Source: Haladaptatus litoreus (lineage in GTDB: Archaea > Halobacteriota > Halobacteria > Halobacteriales > Haladaptataceae). From it: a stretch of 64,000 nt of DNA. Positions within the stretch are counted from its first letter, which is position 1. Every line of letters starts with the position of its first letter. This document shows positions 17,031 to 25,382 of this stretch, piece after piece. The position numbers were made by a program, and so were the translations under genes. The stretch is from assembly GCF_900156425.1 (NCBI RefSeq), contig NZ_FTNO01000002.1, forward strand, positions 354,125-418,124, in the 5' to 3' direction. The notes below the pieces were generated by a model, which saw nothing but the letters and a program-made list of their open reading frames with translations, searched no databases and was not told the origin of the DNA.

Positions 17031-17246
17031 ATGACCGGCAGTTTCGATACAATCGACAAATTGGCTGAACCGAAACCGAGCGCCACCAACGAGGAATCGT
17101 TCGAGTTGTCATCCGTCGTGGTCGAGTACGACGGCAAACCAAACAGATGTACGATTTATCCGAACGAGGCGACCCGACTGCAGCGAATGGCAAGTTGGAT
17201 AACCGCCGATGCAGATACGTTCGTCCCGCTGGACAAGATGTGTTAG
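17031..17246 (+). CDS. Small haloarchaeal conserved protein (DUF7511-like)
   Basis: A 71-residue acidic protein with VVVEYDGKPNRCTIYPNEA, then LQRMASWITAD and a C-terminal FVPLDKMC. This resembles a small family widespread in haloarchaea whose role is unknown. The Cys at the extreme C-terminus and the one in NRCTIYP could bind metal or form a disulfide, but this is a guess. A TATATACG stretch lies about 100 bases upstream. Confidence 0.7.
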   Translation: MTGSFDTIDKLAEPKPSATNEESFELSSVVVEYDGKPNRCTIYPNEATRLQRMASWITADADTFVPLDKMC

Positions 17247-17378
17247 TTCGTTCCCTGCCCGCAGTCTGCCCTCGTTCGTCGCTCGTCCAACCACTTTCCG
17301 CCCACTTTCCGCCCGCTTTTCGTCCACTTTCTTTCCGCCGTCGGTGAATACAAGCGGGTTGCCTCCGTACCGTGGCGC

Positions 17379-18005
17379 ATGGATTCGGACGAATTTGTCG
17401 AAGCAGTCCGTAAGGAAAACGAAACCGCGTTGTCTCGCCTCGGGTCGTCGAAATCGCTGTACGCGGCGACCGGCGGCGAACTGGAACCCGACGAGGTGTT
17501 TCGGGCCGCGGCCGATTCCGAGCATGCGGCATCCGAGACGTTCGCTTCGTGGGCCGATTCGGCGGACGACGAGGATGCGAGCGACCTGTTCGCGAGCATC
17601 GCCGAAACGGAGTCGGAGCATTACGAGACGGTTTCGGCAAAGGTAGACGACCACGAACCGGGCGAGATTCCCGCACTGCACGAGTATCTGCGCGATTTGG
17701 AAGGTACCCGCGAACGCCTCGGTGGATTCGTCGGGCGCACGCTGGCCAGCGAGAAATCGAAGACGCAGTTGACCGGGTTTTTCACCGGGCAGGCAGACCC
17801 CCAATCGGCGAGTCTCTTTCGTGATTTGAAAGGCGACCTCGAATCGCAGTTGGACGAAGCAGTCTCCTTGCTCGCGAAACGCTGTGATTCCGACGAGGAG
17901 TGGGAACAAGCAAAAGAGGCCGCAAGCGGCGCGATTACCGCGGCCTACGACGAGTACACGGAATCGCTAGAGTCGATGGGTGTCAATCCGAAACCGGTCT
18001 GTTGA
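17379..18005 (+). CDS. Ferritin-like/rubrerythrin-family haloarchaeal protein
   Basis: A 208-residue, all-helical acidic protein. The first 110 residues carry Glu and His spaced as in the ferritin-like four-helix fold (EHAASETFASWAD, then ETESEHYETV). The C-terminal half (LRDLKGDLESQLDEAVSLL and LAKRCDSDEEWEQAK) is helical without motifs. Related haloarchaeal proteins are usually labelled rubrerythrin family. Whether a di-iron site is complete is doubtful, so an enzymatic role is not claimed. Confidence 0.6.
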   Translation: MDSDEFVEAVRKENETALSRLGSSKSLYAATGGELEPDEVFRAAADSEHAASETFASWADSADDEDASDLFASIAETESEHYETVSAKVDDHEPGEIPALHEYLRDLEGTRERLGGFVGRTLASEKSKTQLTGFFTGQADPQSASLFRDLKGDLESQLDEAVSLLAKRCDSDEEWEQAKEAASGAITAAYDEYTESLESMGVNPKPVC

Positions 18006-18025
18006 GTCTGGAACGTCGAAAAGAA

Positions 18026-18295
18026 TCAGACGCCGCTGACGGTTTCGCGGTGTGCCTTGACGTGGTCGTAGGCGCTCTGGATTCTCTCCGCCGTTTCGTC
18101 GTCCGCGTCGGATTCGAGTTCCGACAGCGAGTGCATGATTCGGTCGAGTCGGCCATGGTCAGGCCCGTGGTCTGCCTCCGCGAGGTCGCTTAGCGTCTCG
18201 GCCTGCGATTCGAGTTGTTCTGTTACGTCGCTGGAAGCGTCGGCGCTGGCGTGTTTCAGTTCCTCTGCCGCGTGGACGAGTTCTTCTCGTGGCAT
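18026..18295 (-). CDS. Small helical haloarchaeal protein (DUF7553-like)
   Basis: An 89-residue, strongly helical and acidic protein beginning MPREELVHAAEELKHA, with heptad-like spacing of Leu and Ala over most of its length. A longer upstream extension is open but reads GC-biased and lacks support, so the ATG at 18295 is chosen. It is convergent with the ferritin-like gene, only 20 bases apart. No function can be read from the sequence. Confidence 0.65.
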   Translation of the reverse strand: MPREELVHAAEELKHASADASSDVTEQLESQAETLSDLAEADHGPDHGRLDRIMHSLSELESDADDETAERIQSAYDHVKAHRETVSGV

Positions 18296-18400
18296 GGGCG
18301 GGGCTACGACAGGAAGGAAAATAGTGCTATGGGCGGGTGCAAAAATGGGGGACAATGCGACGAGCGACGAGTTTTATTTCCTTCCGAGCGTTCTAGCGCT

Positions 18401-18556
18401 ATGGCTCGGAAACGACATCACCGATGTAACCTCTGTGGCCGTGATTTCGGCGAAGAGCGAGAACTACAAACTCACGTCGAGCGGAGACATCCGAAAGCGG
18501 ACTATCACTGGTGGGTAGTCGTGGAAGACCCCAACGACCTCCCATTCGAAAACTGA
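18401..18556 (+). CDS. Small C2H2 zinc-finger protein
   Basis: A 51-residue protein starting MARKRHHRCNLCGRDF. The pattern C-x2-C-x12-H-x4-H (CNLCG...THVERRH) is a classical C2H2 finger covering residues 9-30, followed by a short aromatic/acidic tail (YHWWVVVEDPNDL). Single-finger proteins of this size are common in haloarchaea and thought to bind nucleic acid or partner proteins. A TTTTATTT stretch 27-30 bases upstream is a plausible TATA box for a leaderless transcript. Confidence 0.75.
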   Translation: MARKRHHRCNLCGRDFGEERELQTHVERRHPKADYHWWVVVEDPNDLPFEN

Positions 18557-18707
18557 CTCGGGTAGCGCGTGTCACAGCAAGGTTGCGAGATGCAAACAGC
18601 AGGGGTGAGCAGGAATCCCCCATCCTCCCAGAATGCGGTCACCCCGCATCCAAATTATATGTATCGGCGTGCCGGGGTGTAAATGTCGCTTCGAGCGTCC
18701 AGCCTTT

Positions 18708-19943
18708 TTATTCGTACCTGAGCGCGTCGATGGGGTCGGTTCGGGCCGCACTCCACGCCGGATACAGTCCGGCGACGACACCGACGAGGACGCCGACGGC
18801 GATTGCGATGGCGAACCACTCCAGCGGGAAGGTGAGCGACACGTCGATGTAGCCCGCGACGATGTACGCCGCACCGACGCCGACCGGCGTGCCCAACAGC
18901 GCACCGAGCAGGCCGAGCATGACGGCCTCAACGAGGAACAGTTGAATCACGTCGCGGCGCTGTGCCCCGACGGCTTTCATGATGCCGATTTCTTTGGTTC
19001 GCTCCGTGACGCTCACGAGCATGATGTTCGCAATGCCGATGGAACCGACGACTAGCGAGATGACGGCAATACCCGTCACGAAGCCAGTGAGCGTGTTGAG
19101 CAGGTCTTGGACCTGCTGGAGCAGTTCCTCGTTCGTCCGGGCCGAAAAGCCGTAGTCGGTCGGCATGAGCGAAGCGGCATCCGAATCGTCTTCGAGATAG
19201 CGAAGCATCTCGTCACGGGCGGGTTCCACCGCGTCCGGGCCAGTCGCCACGACGGTCAGCAGTGGATACACACGCCTGTTCTCGCCATCTATCTCCACGC
19301 TCGTCTCGTAGAACGGGTCTGTCGGCGTGTAGACCCGCGGCTGGGAGGCGAAACCCTCGAACGGCCCTCGGCTCGCGGAGCCGTTCAGAACGCCGACAAC
19401 GGTGGCGTTGACCCCCGTTCCGTTCGCGCGGAGAATCGAAATCGAGTCGCCGACCGTAACGTTCTGGTCGAACTGGGTCGCCGCGGCGGTGTTCAAGACG
19501 ACTTCGTTTTCGCCGTTCGAGAACGCGCCACCGGATTCGAACTCCGCGCCATCGAAGTACGCGGGCGTGATGGCGACGACATCGCTTCTGGCCACCGTGT
19601 CGTTGCCGTACCGAAGACCGGAGGTCGGGACACTCCCGCGCGGGATGACGCTTTCGACACCCTCGATCTCCTCGATTCGGTCGATGTCGCGCTCCGAGAA
19701 AACTGGCTGTGCGCCTGCGCCGGGCGCGCCCTGCTGTCCCTCGGGGGCAGCCCAGACGTAGATTTGTTGGGCTTCTTCGCCGCCCACGTCGCCGATGATG
19801 GAGGCCTGCACGCTCGCGCCGAGGGTTGCGAGCGCGATGACCGCCGCGACCCCGATTATCACGCCGAGCGTCGTCAGCGACGAGCGGAGTTTGTGGCCGC
19901 GGATTGAGCGCCAACTCATCCGAAACACTTCGCGCGCGTCCAT
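18708..19943 (-). CDS. MacB/FtsX-type ABC transporter permease
   Basis: A 411-residue permease with one N-terminal membrane segment (SLTTLGVIIGVAAVIAL), a large extracytoplasmic domain of about 220 residues, and three C-terminal segments starting near FVTGIAVISLVVGSIG. The motif RTKEIGIMKAVGAQRRDV is typical of MacB/LolCE/FtsX proteins. These act with a separate ATPase, usually encoded just upstream. Here the start at 19943 is preceded by 600 bases without an ATPase frame, so the partner must be encoded elsewhere or has been lost. Confidence 0.85.
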   Translation of the reverse strand: MDAREVFRMSWRSIRGHKLRSSLTTLGVIIGVAAVIALATLGASVQASIIGDVGGEEAQQIYVWAAPEGQQGAPGAGAQPVFSERDIDRIEEIEGVESVIPRGSVPTSGLRYGNDTVARSDVVAITPAYFDGAEFESGGAFSNGENEVVLNTAAATQFDQNVTVGDSISILRANGTGVNATVVGVLNGSASRGPFEGFASQPRVYTPTDPFYETSVEIDGENRRVYPLLTVVATGPDAVEPARDEMLRYLEDDSDAASLMPTDYGFSARTNEELLQQVQDLLNTLTGFVTGIAVISLVVGSIGIANIMLVSVTERTKEIGIMKAVGAQRRDVIQLFLVEAVMLGLLGALLGTPVGVGAAYIVAGYIDVSLTFPLEWFAIAIAVGVLVGVVAGLYPAWSAARTDPIDALRYE

Positions 19944-20067
19944 CAGTCGGCTTCTCCTTTGTTTTCCATCGTGCGCGCCAGCGTCATAGGAACGTGAACG
20001 GAGTAGATACTCAAAATCCTACCGCCGACACAGAGAGGGTTGGGTCGAAGACAATATTGACAACGTG

Positions 20068-20117
20068 GCGCGTGCGTCGGCGGGGCTGAGGATACGAAGC
20101 CTCGCCGACGCACGCGC
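20068..20117. repeat. Long hairpin: 15 perfect base pairs plus wobble and 4 more
   Basis: GCGCGTGCGTCGGCG (20068-20082) is the exact reverse complement of 20103-20117. Inside it GGCT and AGCC continue the stem after a G.T pair, leaving a 10-base loop GAGGATACGA. It lies at the left edge of the interspersed repeat. No T-run follows on either strand. Confidence 0.7.
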
Positions 20118-20445
20118 GAGGGATGAGCAACCGAGCGCAAGCGAGGGAGCGAATCAGTTGGGGAGGATGTGGCGATTGCGGTATTTGTTGTCGTAATTTG
20201 CTCACTCTCGTTTGGTTATTTTGTTCACTAGCGAATCGCGACTCCAATGAAAACCGCCACCGCACCCGACCCAGCCACACCCTCCAGCCGATTCCTTCGC
20301 TCCTTCGTCGCTCGGTCATCCACCATCGGAGGCAAGCTCTGATGAGCCATTCGCTCGCTCCTCCGTCGCTCACGAAGACCTCGCACGCTGGCAGCACAGG
20401 CCTTCGGACGTGAAGTCCTCGGGCCTGTGCCAGCGCGCGCCACGG
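20118..20445 (+). repeat. Diverged interspersed repeat, copy 2 (modules B then A)
   Basis: Module B (about 20118-20210) has GAGGGATGAGCAACCGAGCG and GGGGAGGATGTGGCGATTGC. Module A (about 20245-20445) has ACCGCCACCGCACCCGACC and CAGCCACACCCTCC and ends CAGCGCGCGCCACG, as in the copy at 3480-3770. The internal words GAGCCATTCGCTCGCT and CGCTCACGAAGAC recur at 27527-27556. Non-coding. Confidence 0.5.
20387..20434. repeat. Nested hairpin at the end of repeat module A
   Basis: CACAGGCC pairs with GGCCTGTG and GCTGG with CCAGC on the outside; GGAC and GTCC pair inside with loop GTGAA. It lies immediately before the conserved repeat end. Confidence 0.55.
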
Positions 20446-20542
20446 AAATATGATCAGATTCCCGATAATATCCACGTCCCGACGCCGACAACACCACGCT
20501 AGCAAACCTTTTTCAGAGACACACCAAAAGCCAACATCGTAC

Positions 20543-21223
20543 ATGAAATCGACGGGAGGAAGCGGCGAGGCGAAGCGAAACGCGGGCGAGAGCGCGGCGG
20601 AGGCCGTCGAAGACGGAATGGTCGTCGGACTGGGCACGGGAAGCACGGCGGCCCACGCGATTCGTGCGATTGGGCGCGCGGTGGACGCCGGGGCGGACGT
20701 GCAGGGAATCCCGACCTCGTTCCAATCGCGCCAGTTGGCCCGCGAGGCAGAAATTCCGCTGACCGACCTCGATTCGGTGGCGGAAATCGACCTGGCAATC
20801 GACGGAGCAGACCAGTTCGCGGGAGAACATCTGATCAAGGGCGGCGGGGCGGCCCACGCCCGCGAAAAAGTAGTGGACAACGCGGCGAATCGGTTCCTCG
20901 TCGTGGCAGACCCGAGCAAAGAATCGGAGCGACTGAACCACCCGGTTCCAGTCGAAGTGCTCCCCTCGGCGCGGACGACGGTTGCCGAGGACGTGCGGGA
21001 GTTGGGCGGGGAACCCGACCTACGCGAAGCGGAGCGAAAGGACGGGCCGGTCGTGACCGACAACGGAAATCTCGTCCTCGACTGTGCGTTCGGCGAGATT
21101 CGCTCGCCCGGCGAACTCGCGAGCAGTCTCGCCTCGATTCCGGGCGTGGTGGAACACGGCCTGTTCGTCGGGATGGCCGACGAAGTTCACATCGGCACCG
21201 ACGAGGGTGTAGAGATTCGGTAG
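20543..21223 (+). CDS. rpiA: Ribose-5-phosphate isomerase A
   Basis: A 226-residue RpiA that interconverts ribose 5-phosphate and ribulose 5-phosphate for nucleotide and pentose metabolism. Family motifs are clear: GLGTGSTAAHAI near residues 29-40, IPTSFQS, DLAIDGADQ (active-site Asp), and LIKGGGAAHAREK. ATG 20543 is chosen because homology begins there (AKRNAGESAAEAVEDG); the open frame before it lies in the repeat-rich region. Length is normal. The gene is convergent with the histone-like gene. Confidence 0.93.
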   Translation: MKSTGGSGEAKRNAGESAAEAVEDGMVVGLGTGSTAAHAIRAIGRAVDAGADVQGIPTSFQSRQLAREAEIPLTDLDSVAEIDLAIDGADQFAGEHLIKGGGAAHAREKVVDNAANRFLVVADPSKESERLNHPVPVEVLPSARTTVAEDVRELGGEPDLREAERKDGPVVTDNGNLVLDCAFGEIRSPGELASSLASIPGVVEHGLFVGMADEVHIGTDEGVEIR

Positions 21224-21290
21224 TCGGATGTGGTAAAAAGTTCAGCAACCGCTATCCAGTCGGAAAATAAATGGAAGGAAGTTTCGTGTT

Positions 21291-21458
21291 TTACAGGTCG
21301 CGAGGCTGGACCGTCTTCCGGTCGTTTGCCTCTGCGCGTCGGGCGGCGTCGTCGAGGAGCGCTGCGACTTCTTCGTCGAGTGCGTCGTAGAAATCCGACG
21401 CAACGTTTTTGTCGTCGAGCGCTTCCTTCACAGCGGCTTTGACAATAAGGTCTGCCAT
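21291..21458 (-). CDS. DUF1931 histone-fold-like small protein
   Basis: A 55-residue protein from ATG 21458: MADLIVKAAVKEALDDKNV, then DFYDALDEEVAALLDDAARR and DRKTVQPRDL. The helix-loop-helix pattern and ending TVQPRDL are those of the DUF1931/histone-fold group, known as short DNA-associated or dimeric helical proteins in haloarchaea. A longer upstream extension in the same frame lacks support. Confidence 0.8.
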   Translation of the reverse strand: MADLIVKAAVKEALDDKNVASDFYDALDEEVAALLDDAARRAEANDRKTVQPRDL

Positions 21459-21608
21459 ACAGGATTGACGTTCCGTAGCCCAGTTAATAAAGCTTCCCAA
21501 ATTATACGGTTAACCCCCACGAGTAGAAGAATCCGACCGACTCTGTCCACCGGGCCAAAACTTTTAAGTAGAGAAAAGTAGAGTGGCGTGGGACGATAGA
21601 CGGGAGTA

Positions 21609-21613
21609 GGAGG
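21609..21613 (+). promoter_or_regulatory. Shine-Dalgarno site supporting the GTG start of larB
   Basis: GGAGG ends eight bases before the GTG at 21622, good spacing; the nearby ATG at 21631 would be 17 bases away. Upstream, TTTTAAGTA at about 21561-21569 could serve as TATA element. Confidence 0.5.
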
Positions 21614-21621
21614 AACACAGA

Positions 21622-22395
21622 GTGGCGTGTATGCGGGAATTACTCGAAGCGGTCGCGGCAGGAGAACTGAGCGTCACCGAAGCCGAGTCGAAACTGTCGG
21701 GTTACGCGACGACCGAGGCCGGACGCTTCGATGCCGCCAGAGAGACGCGTAGAGGCGTTCCTGAGGCGATTCTCTGTGACGGGAAAATCCCTGGCGAGGT
21801 GGCGACGCTTGCCACAACCGCGGTGGAAACGACGGGCCGAGCACTAGTCACGCGGGCCGATGATGAGCAGATACAGGCAGTCCGCGCGCGCCTCGCGAAG
21901 GAACACCCGGACGCGAACGTGCAGGTGCGTGAGCGAGCGAACATCCTCGTCGCGCACGCGGTCGGCTTCAGCAAACCGGAACTCGATGCCACAGTGGGCG
22001 TCGTCAGCGCGGGCACGAGCGATGCGATTCCCGCGGGAGAAGCGGTCACCGTCGCGGAGGAAATGGGTGCGAGCACCGAAGAAATTCACGACGTGGGCGT
22101 CGCCTCCCTCGTGCGCGTGCTGGACGAGGTGGAAACCCTCCGCGACGCAGACGTGCTCGTCGTCGCCGCAGGACGCGAGGGCGCGCTTCCGACCGTCATC
22201 GCAGGATTGGTCGATACGCCCGTCATCGGTCTGCCGGTTTCGAACGGCTACGGCCACGCCGGACAGGGGAAATCCGCGCTCTTGGGCATGCTGCAGTCCT
22301 GTACCGTGCTTTCCGCGGTGAACATCGACGCCGGATTCATGGCGGGCGCACAGGCGGGGTTGATTGCGCAAGCTATCGGTTCTGCGAAGGAGTAA
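21622..22395 (+). CDS. larB: LarB, nickel-pincer cofactor biosynthesis carboxylase/hydrolase
   Basis: A 257-residue protein of the PurE-related LarB family. LarB carboxylates nicotinic acid adenine dinucleotide and cleaves the anhydride to start synthesis of the nickel-pincer nucleotide of lactate racemase-type enzymes. The C-terminal half has AIR-carboxylase-like motifs: VSAGTSDAIPAGEA, VASLVRVLDE, VVAAGREGALPTVIAGLVD, and PVSNGYGHAGQGKSAL. The N-terminal part carries RRGVPEAILCDGK. GTG at 21622 is favoured by the SD site; ATG at 21631 is the alternative. No larC, larE or lactate racemase gene is in the window. Confidence 0.88.
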   Translation: MACMRELLEAVAAGELSVTEAESKLSGYATTEAGRFDAARETRRGVPEAILCDGKIPGEVATLATTAVETTGRALVTRADDEQIQAVRARLAKEHPDANVQVRERANILVAHAVGFSKPELDATVGVVSAGTSDAIPAGEAVTVAEEMGASTEEIHDVGVASLVRVLDEVETLRDADVLVVAAGREGALPTVIAGLVDTPVIGLPVSNGYGHAGQGKSALLGMLQSCTVLSAVNIDAGFMAGAQAGLIAQAIGSAKE

Positions 22396-22456
22396 AGTTC
22401 CGTAATAGAGCGGAACGAGAGAAAATCGAATCCGACCGAAAAAACGGGAGAAATTC

Positions 22457-24577
22457 TCAGGCCGAAACTTTGATTCGGTCTTCAGCGCCCAGTGCTTCGA
22501 CCATCAGCTCGGCAACGTCCACGACTTCGATGTCCTCTTCGTAGCCGCCAGTTTTCCGCCCGTCCTCGTACATCGTCATGCACATCGGGCAGGCGACGAC
22601 GAACTTCTCGACGCCGGAGGCGGCGTCAGTGTCTTCGAGCGCTTCTCGAATGCGCTCTTCGCTCGGTTTGGGGTCTTCCTCGAAGTCCATCCAGAGGCCG
22701 CCACCGCCGCCGCCACAGCAGAACGAGTTGGCGCGGTTACGCGGCATCTCGTCCAGCGTACAGCCGGTGCCTTTGACGATTTCGCGCGGTGCCTCGTACT
22801 CGTCGTTGTAGCGTCCGAGGTGGCACGGGTCGTGGTAGGTGACAGTGTAGTCGAGTTCGTTTCCGGAGAGTCCCGTGCGGCCCGACCGGAACAGTTCTTC
22901 GACGACCTGCGTGTAGTGGTAGACGGGCGCGTCGAACTCTTCTGCCATCTCCGGATACTCGTTTTTGAACGTGTTGTAGCTGTGCGGGTCAGTGCAGACG
23001 AGTTTGTCGAAGTCGCATTGTTCGAACGCGGCGACGTTGTCCTCGACCAGCATCTCGTACAGTCCTTCCTCACCGACACGGCGCACGTCGTTGCCGTCGT
23101 TTCGCTCCTCCTCGTAGAGGATACCGTAGGAGACACCCGTTTCGTGGAAGATGGTGGCTAAGGAGCGCGCGACGCGGCGGTTGCGCTCGTCGTAGGAGGG
23201 ATAGTCACCGACGTACCAGAGGAACTCCACGTCCTCGTCGCGGGCGTCGGGAATCTCGAAGTCGAGTTCCTCCGTCCACTCGGGGCGTCTGCGCTCCGGG
23301 TCGCCGAAGGCGTTCCCGTTCTGGAAGACGTTCATCATCGCGTCCTGCACGTTTGCGTCCATCTGACCGGACTCGGTCAACCTGCGGTTCATGTCGGTAA
23401 AGGACGTGAGGTGTTCGATGTCAACGGGACAGGCGTCCATGCAGGCCATACAGGACATGCAGGACTCCATCGTTCTGCTGTCGATGACGCTGGAACCGCC
23501 GTCCGCGATGATTGGCTTTTCGTCGGTCGTTCCTGCGTCCAGATTCTCGCGGTACTGTTTGAGGTCGAGAATCACGTCACGTGGGTCGAGTGGTCGCCCG
23601 GAAGCCTTCGCGGGACAGACGGACGAACAGCGACCACATTTCGTACAGGCGTCTTGGTCGAGCAGTTGCCGCCACGAGAAGTCCTCGATGCTGGTCGCAC
23701 CGATTTCGTCGGGGCTGGCATCCGACGGAACGCCCGGGAGTCGTTTGCCCGCCTTCTCGTCGCGCGTGACGACGTTGGCGAACGACGACAGCATGTGGAA
23801 CGGTTTCGCGTAGGGAATCGCCGCGACGAAGACGAGTGCCGGAATCGCGTGCGCCCACCAGACGACCGGATACCATGCCACTGCGGCACTTTCGGAGACG
23901 CCAGCGATTTGGAGCACGTCGGCGACGAACCAGCCGACGAAACTGACCGTCTCGAAGTCCGGAAATCCGGTGCCGAGGATGCGGAACCCTTCCGTAATGT
24001 AGCCGCCGACGCCGAGTACGAACAGCGTCCAAATGAACAGGTCGTCCTCTCTACTGATGTGTTTGCCCCAGAGGCGGTGGTTACGAACCCAGTAGCGTCG
24101 GTAGATGGCCATGCCGACACCGACAACGAACAGCAGGCCCATCGCGTCCATCACGAGCGAGTAGGCGAGGTAGAAGTTCCCGACAAAAATCGACTCCTCG
24201 TTGCCGAGGACGTAGTGGGTGAACTTCTGGTAGATGTCCATGTCGATGGCGAGAATCGTCGTTCCGATGAGCAGGGTCAAGAATCCCCACAAAATGAACG
24301 AGTGCATCAATCCGCCGTACAGGTCGCGGTTGAACTGTTTCTCGTTCGAAAGGACGATTTTCGCCGCGTTCGTGATTCGACCCGGAAGGTCGTTCAGTCG
24401 CTCGAACCAGTCGTCTTCCCCGTCTGCGTACCGCGCGAAGCGGTTGTAAACGCCGAACAGGAAGAAGAAGACGGCAACTGCGGCGAGGAAATAGAATATC
24501 GCCTCGCCGATAAGCCCGATTCTCCAGAACGTCGGGCGCGTTGTATCCGACGCCTGTGCAAGCGCGAAGATTTCCAT
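22457..24577 (-). CDS. Membrane-bound Fe-S oxidoreductase (NarI-like plus HdrD-like domains)
   Basis: A 706-residue fusion. The N-terminal 280 residues hold about five or six membrane segments resembling the heme-b NarI/DsrM domain. Then come two 4Fe-4S motifs, CTKCGRCSSVCP and CMSCMACMDACP, followed by an HdrD/GlpC-type domain with CHLGRYN, FCCGGGGGG and CPMC. Such proteins pass electrons between a soluble flavoprotein (often ETF) and membrane quinone. No etf gene is adjacent, so the partner is inferred from the family only. The gene stands alone between larB (convergent) and the biotin transporter operon (same strand). Confidence 0.87.
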   Translation of the reverse strand: MEIFALAQASDTTRPTFWRIGLIGEAIFYFLAAVAVFFFLFGVYNRFARYADGEDDWFERLNDLPGRITNAAKIVLSNEKQFNRDLYGGLMHSFILWGFLTLLIGTTILAIDMDIYQKFTHYVLGNEESIFVGNFYLAYSLVMDAMGLLFVVGVGMAIYRRYWVRNHRLWGKHISREDDLFIWTLFVLGVGGYITEGFRILGTGFPDFETVSFVGWFVADVLQIAGVSESAAVAWYPVVWWAHAIPALVFVAAIPYAKPFHMLSSFANVVTRDEKAGKRLPGVPSDASPDEIGATSIEDFSWRQLLDQDACTKCGRCSSVCPAKASGRPLDPRDVILDLKQYRENLDAGTTDEKPIIADGGSSVIDSRTMESCMSCMACMDACPVDIEHLTSFTDMNRRLTESGQMDANVQDAMMNVFQNGNAFGDPERRRPEWTEELDFEIPDARDEDVEFLWYVGDYPSYDERNRRVARSLATIFHETGVSYGILYEEERNDGNDVRRVGEEGLYEMLVEDNVAAFEQCDFDKLVCTDPHSYNTFKNEYPEMAEEFDAPVYHYTQVVEELFRSGRTGLSGNELDYTVTYHDPCHLGRYNDEYEAPREIVKGTGCTLDEMPRNRANSFCCGGGGGGLWMDFEEDPKPSEERIREALEDTDAASGVEKFVVACPMCMTMYEDGRKTGGYEEDIEVVDVAELMVEALGAEDRIKVSA

Positions 24578-24664
24578 GTTCTATCAGGTGGAGACGAATT
24601 GCTTAAATCTTGCTTCCCGTCCATCCCACCGCCGTCTTGCGAGAATGAAAAACCAATTTGTAAT

Positions 24665-25372
24665 TTATACGAATGACCAAGCGGCGAGCACGCAGACGAG
24701 AAAGATTACGGGAACATCACAGCGCGAAATCGCCAGCGGGGGGAGGGTTGGGTTCCACGCGAAACAGCGAGCGCGAAGCGCGAGCGAGAACGTGTCTGCG
24801 CGCGAGAACGCGCGCGCCACTCCCGCCGCTCCGACGAGTTGCATTCGTTCGGCGAGCGACCGCTCCGTTCCGAGTCGGGCGGCGATTGCATCCCGGATCG
24901 CCCGTAAATCGGCCTGTAAGACCGGAAGAAAGCGAAAGACGAAGGCGACACCCATCCCCAGAAACTGACCGGGACGGCCGGGAACGAGCCATTGAATCGC
25001 CGCGCGCGACTCCCGAACCGGGGTCGTCCGGATGTACGCCGCGCTGACGCAGAGAACGAGAAGCACGCGATAACTGGCCAAGGCGGGCGGAATCGCGTCC
25101 GCGGGAACGAACCACGGCGAACCGAGCGTCAGGGACGCAAACAGCGGGCCGCCGAGCAGGAAGGGAAAGACGTAGCGAAACTCCCCGAGCACCCAGAACG
25201 GTGACGTATTCGCCGAAACCAAAACCGCGCCGACGAGTAAACTAAGCAGTGCAAGCCCGCGCGGCGTCGTGTGCGCGAGCGCGGCGAAAGCGAAAACAGC
25301 CTGAAAGAGCAGTTTCACCCGCGGGTCGAACCGTTCGGAAAACGCCCCCGTCGCGCGATATGCAAGCGTCAT
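24665..25372 (-). CDS. bioN: ECF transporter transmembrane subunit EcfT (BioN)
   Basis: A 235-residue protein with about five membrane segments and the cytoplasmic coupling region characteristic of EcfT: ALRARCFAWNPTLPP contains the A-R-x motif (LRAR) that docks on the ATPase. It starts 10 bases after the stop of the EcfA gene, completing a bioY-ecfA-ecfT unit. Its job is to couple ATP hydrolysis to toppling of the BioY subunit for biotin uptake. The specificity comes from the neighbour, not from this protein. Confidence 0.85.
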   Translation of the reverse strand: MTLAYRATGAFSERFDPRVKLLFQAVFAFAALAHTTPRGLALLSLLVGAVLVSANTSPFWVLGEFRYVFPFLLGGPLFASLTLGSPWFVPADAIPPALASYRVLLVLCVSAAYIRTTPVRESRAAIQWLVPGRPGQFLGMGVAFVFRFLPVLQADLRAIRDAIAARLGTERSLAERMQLVGAAGVARAFSRADTFSLALRARCFAWNPTLPPLAISRCDVPVIFLVCVLAAWSFV

Positions 25373-25382
25373 CGAATCTTCC

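Larger units (their letters stand above)
19944..20542. other. 599-base region without a gene, rich in hairpins and repeats
   Basis: It contains a 20-bp hairpin (20068-20117), the second copy of the interspersed repeat (20118-20445), a nested hairpin (20387-20434), and the promoter region of rpiA. No frame with haloarchaeal codon character is seen, and none encodes the ABC ATPase expected next to the permease. Confidence 0.6.
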
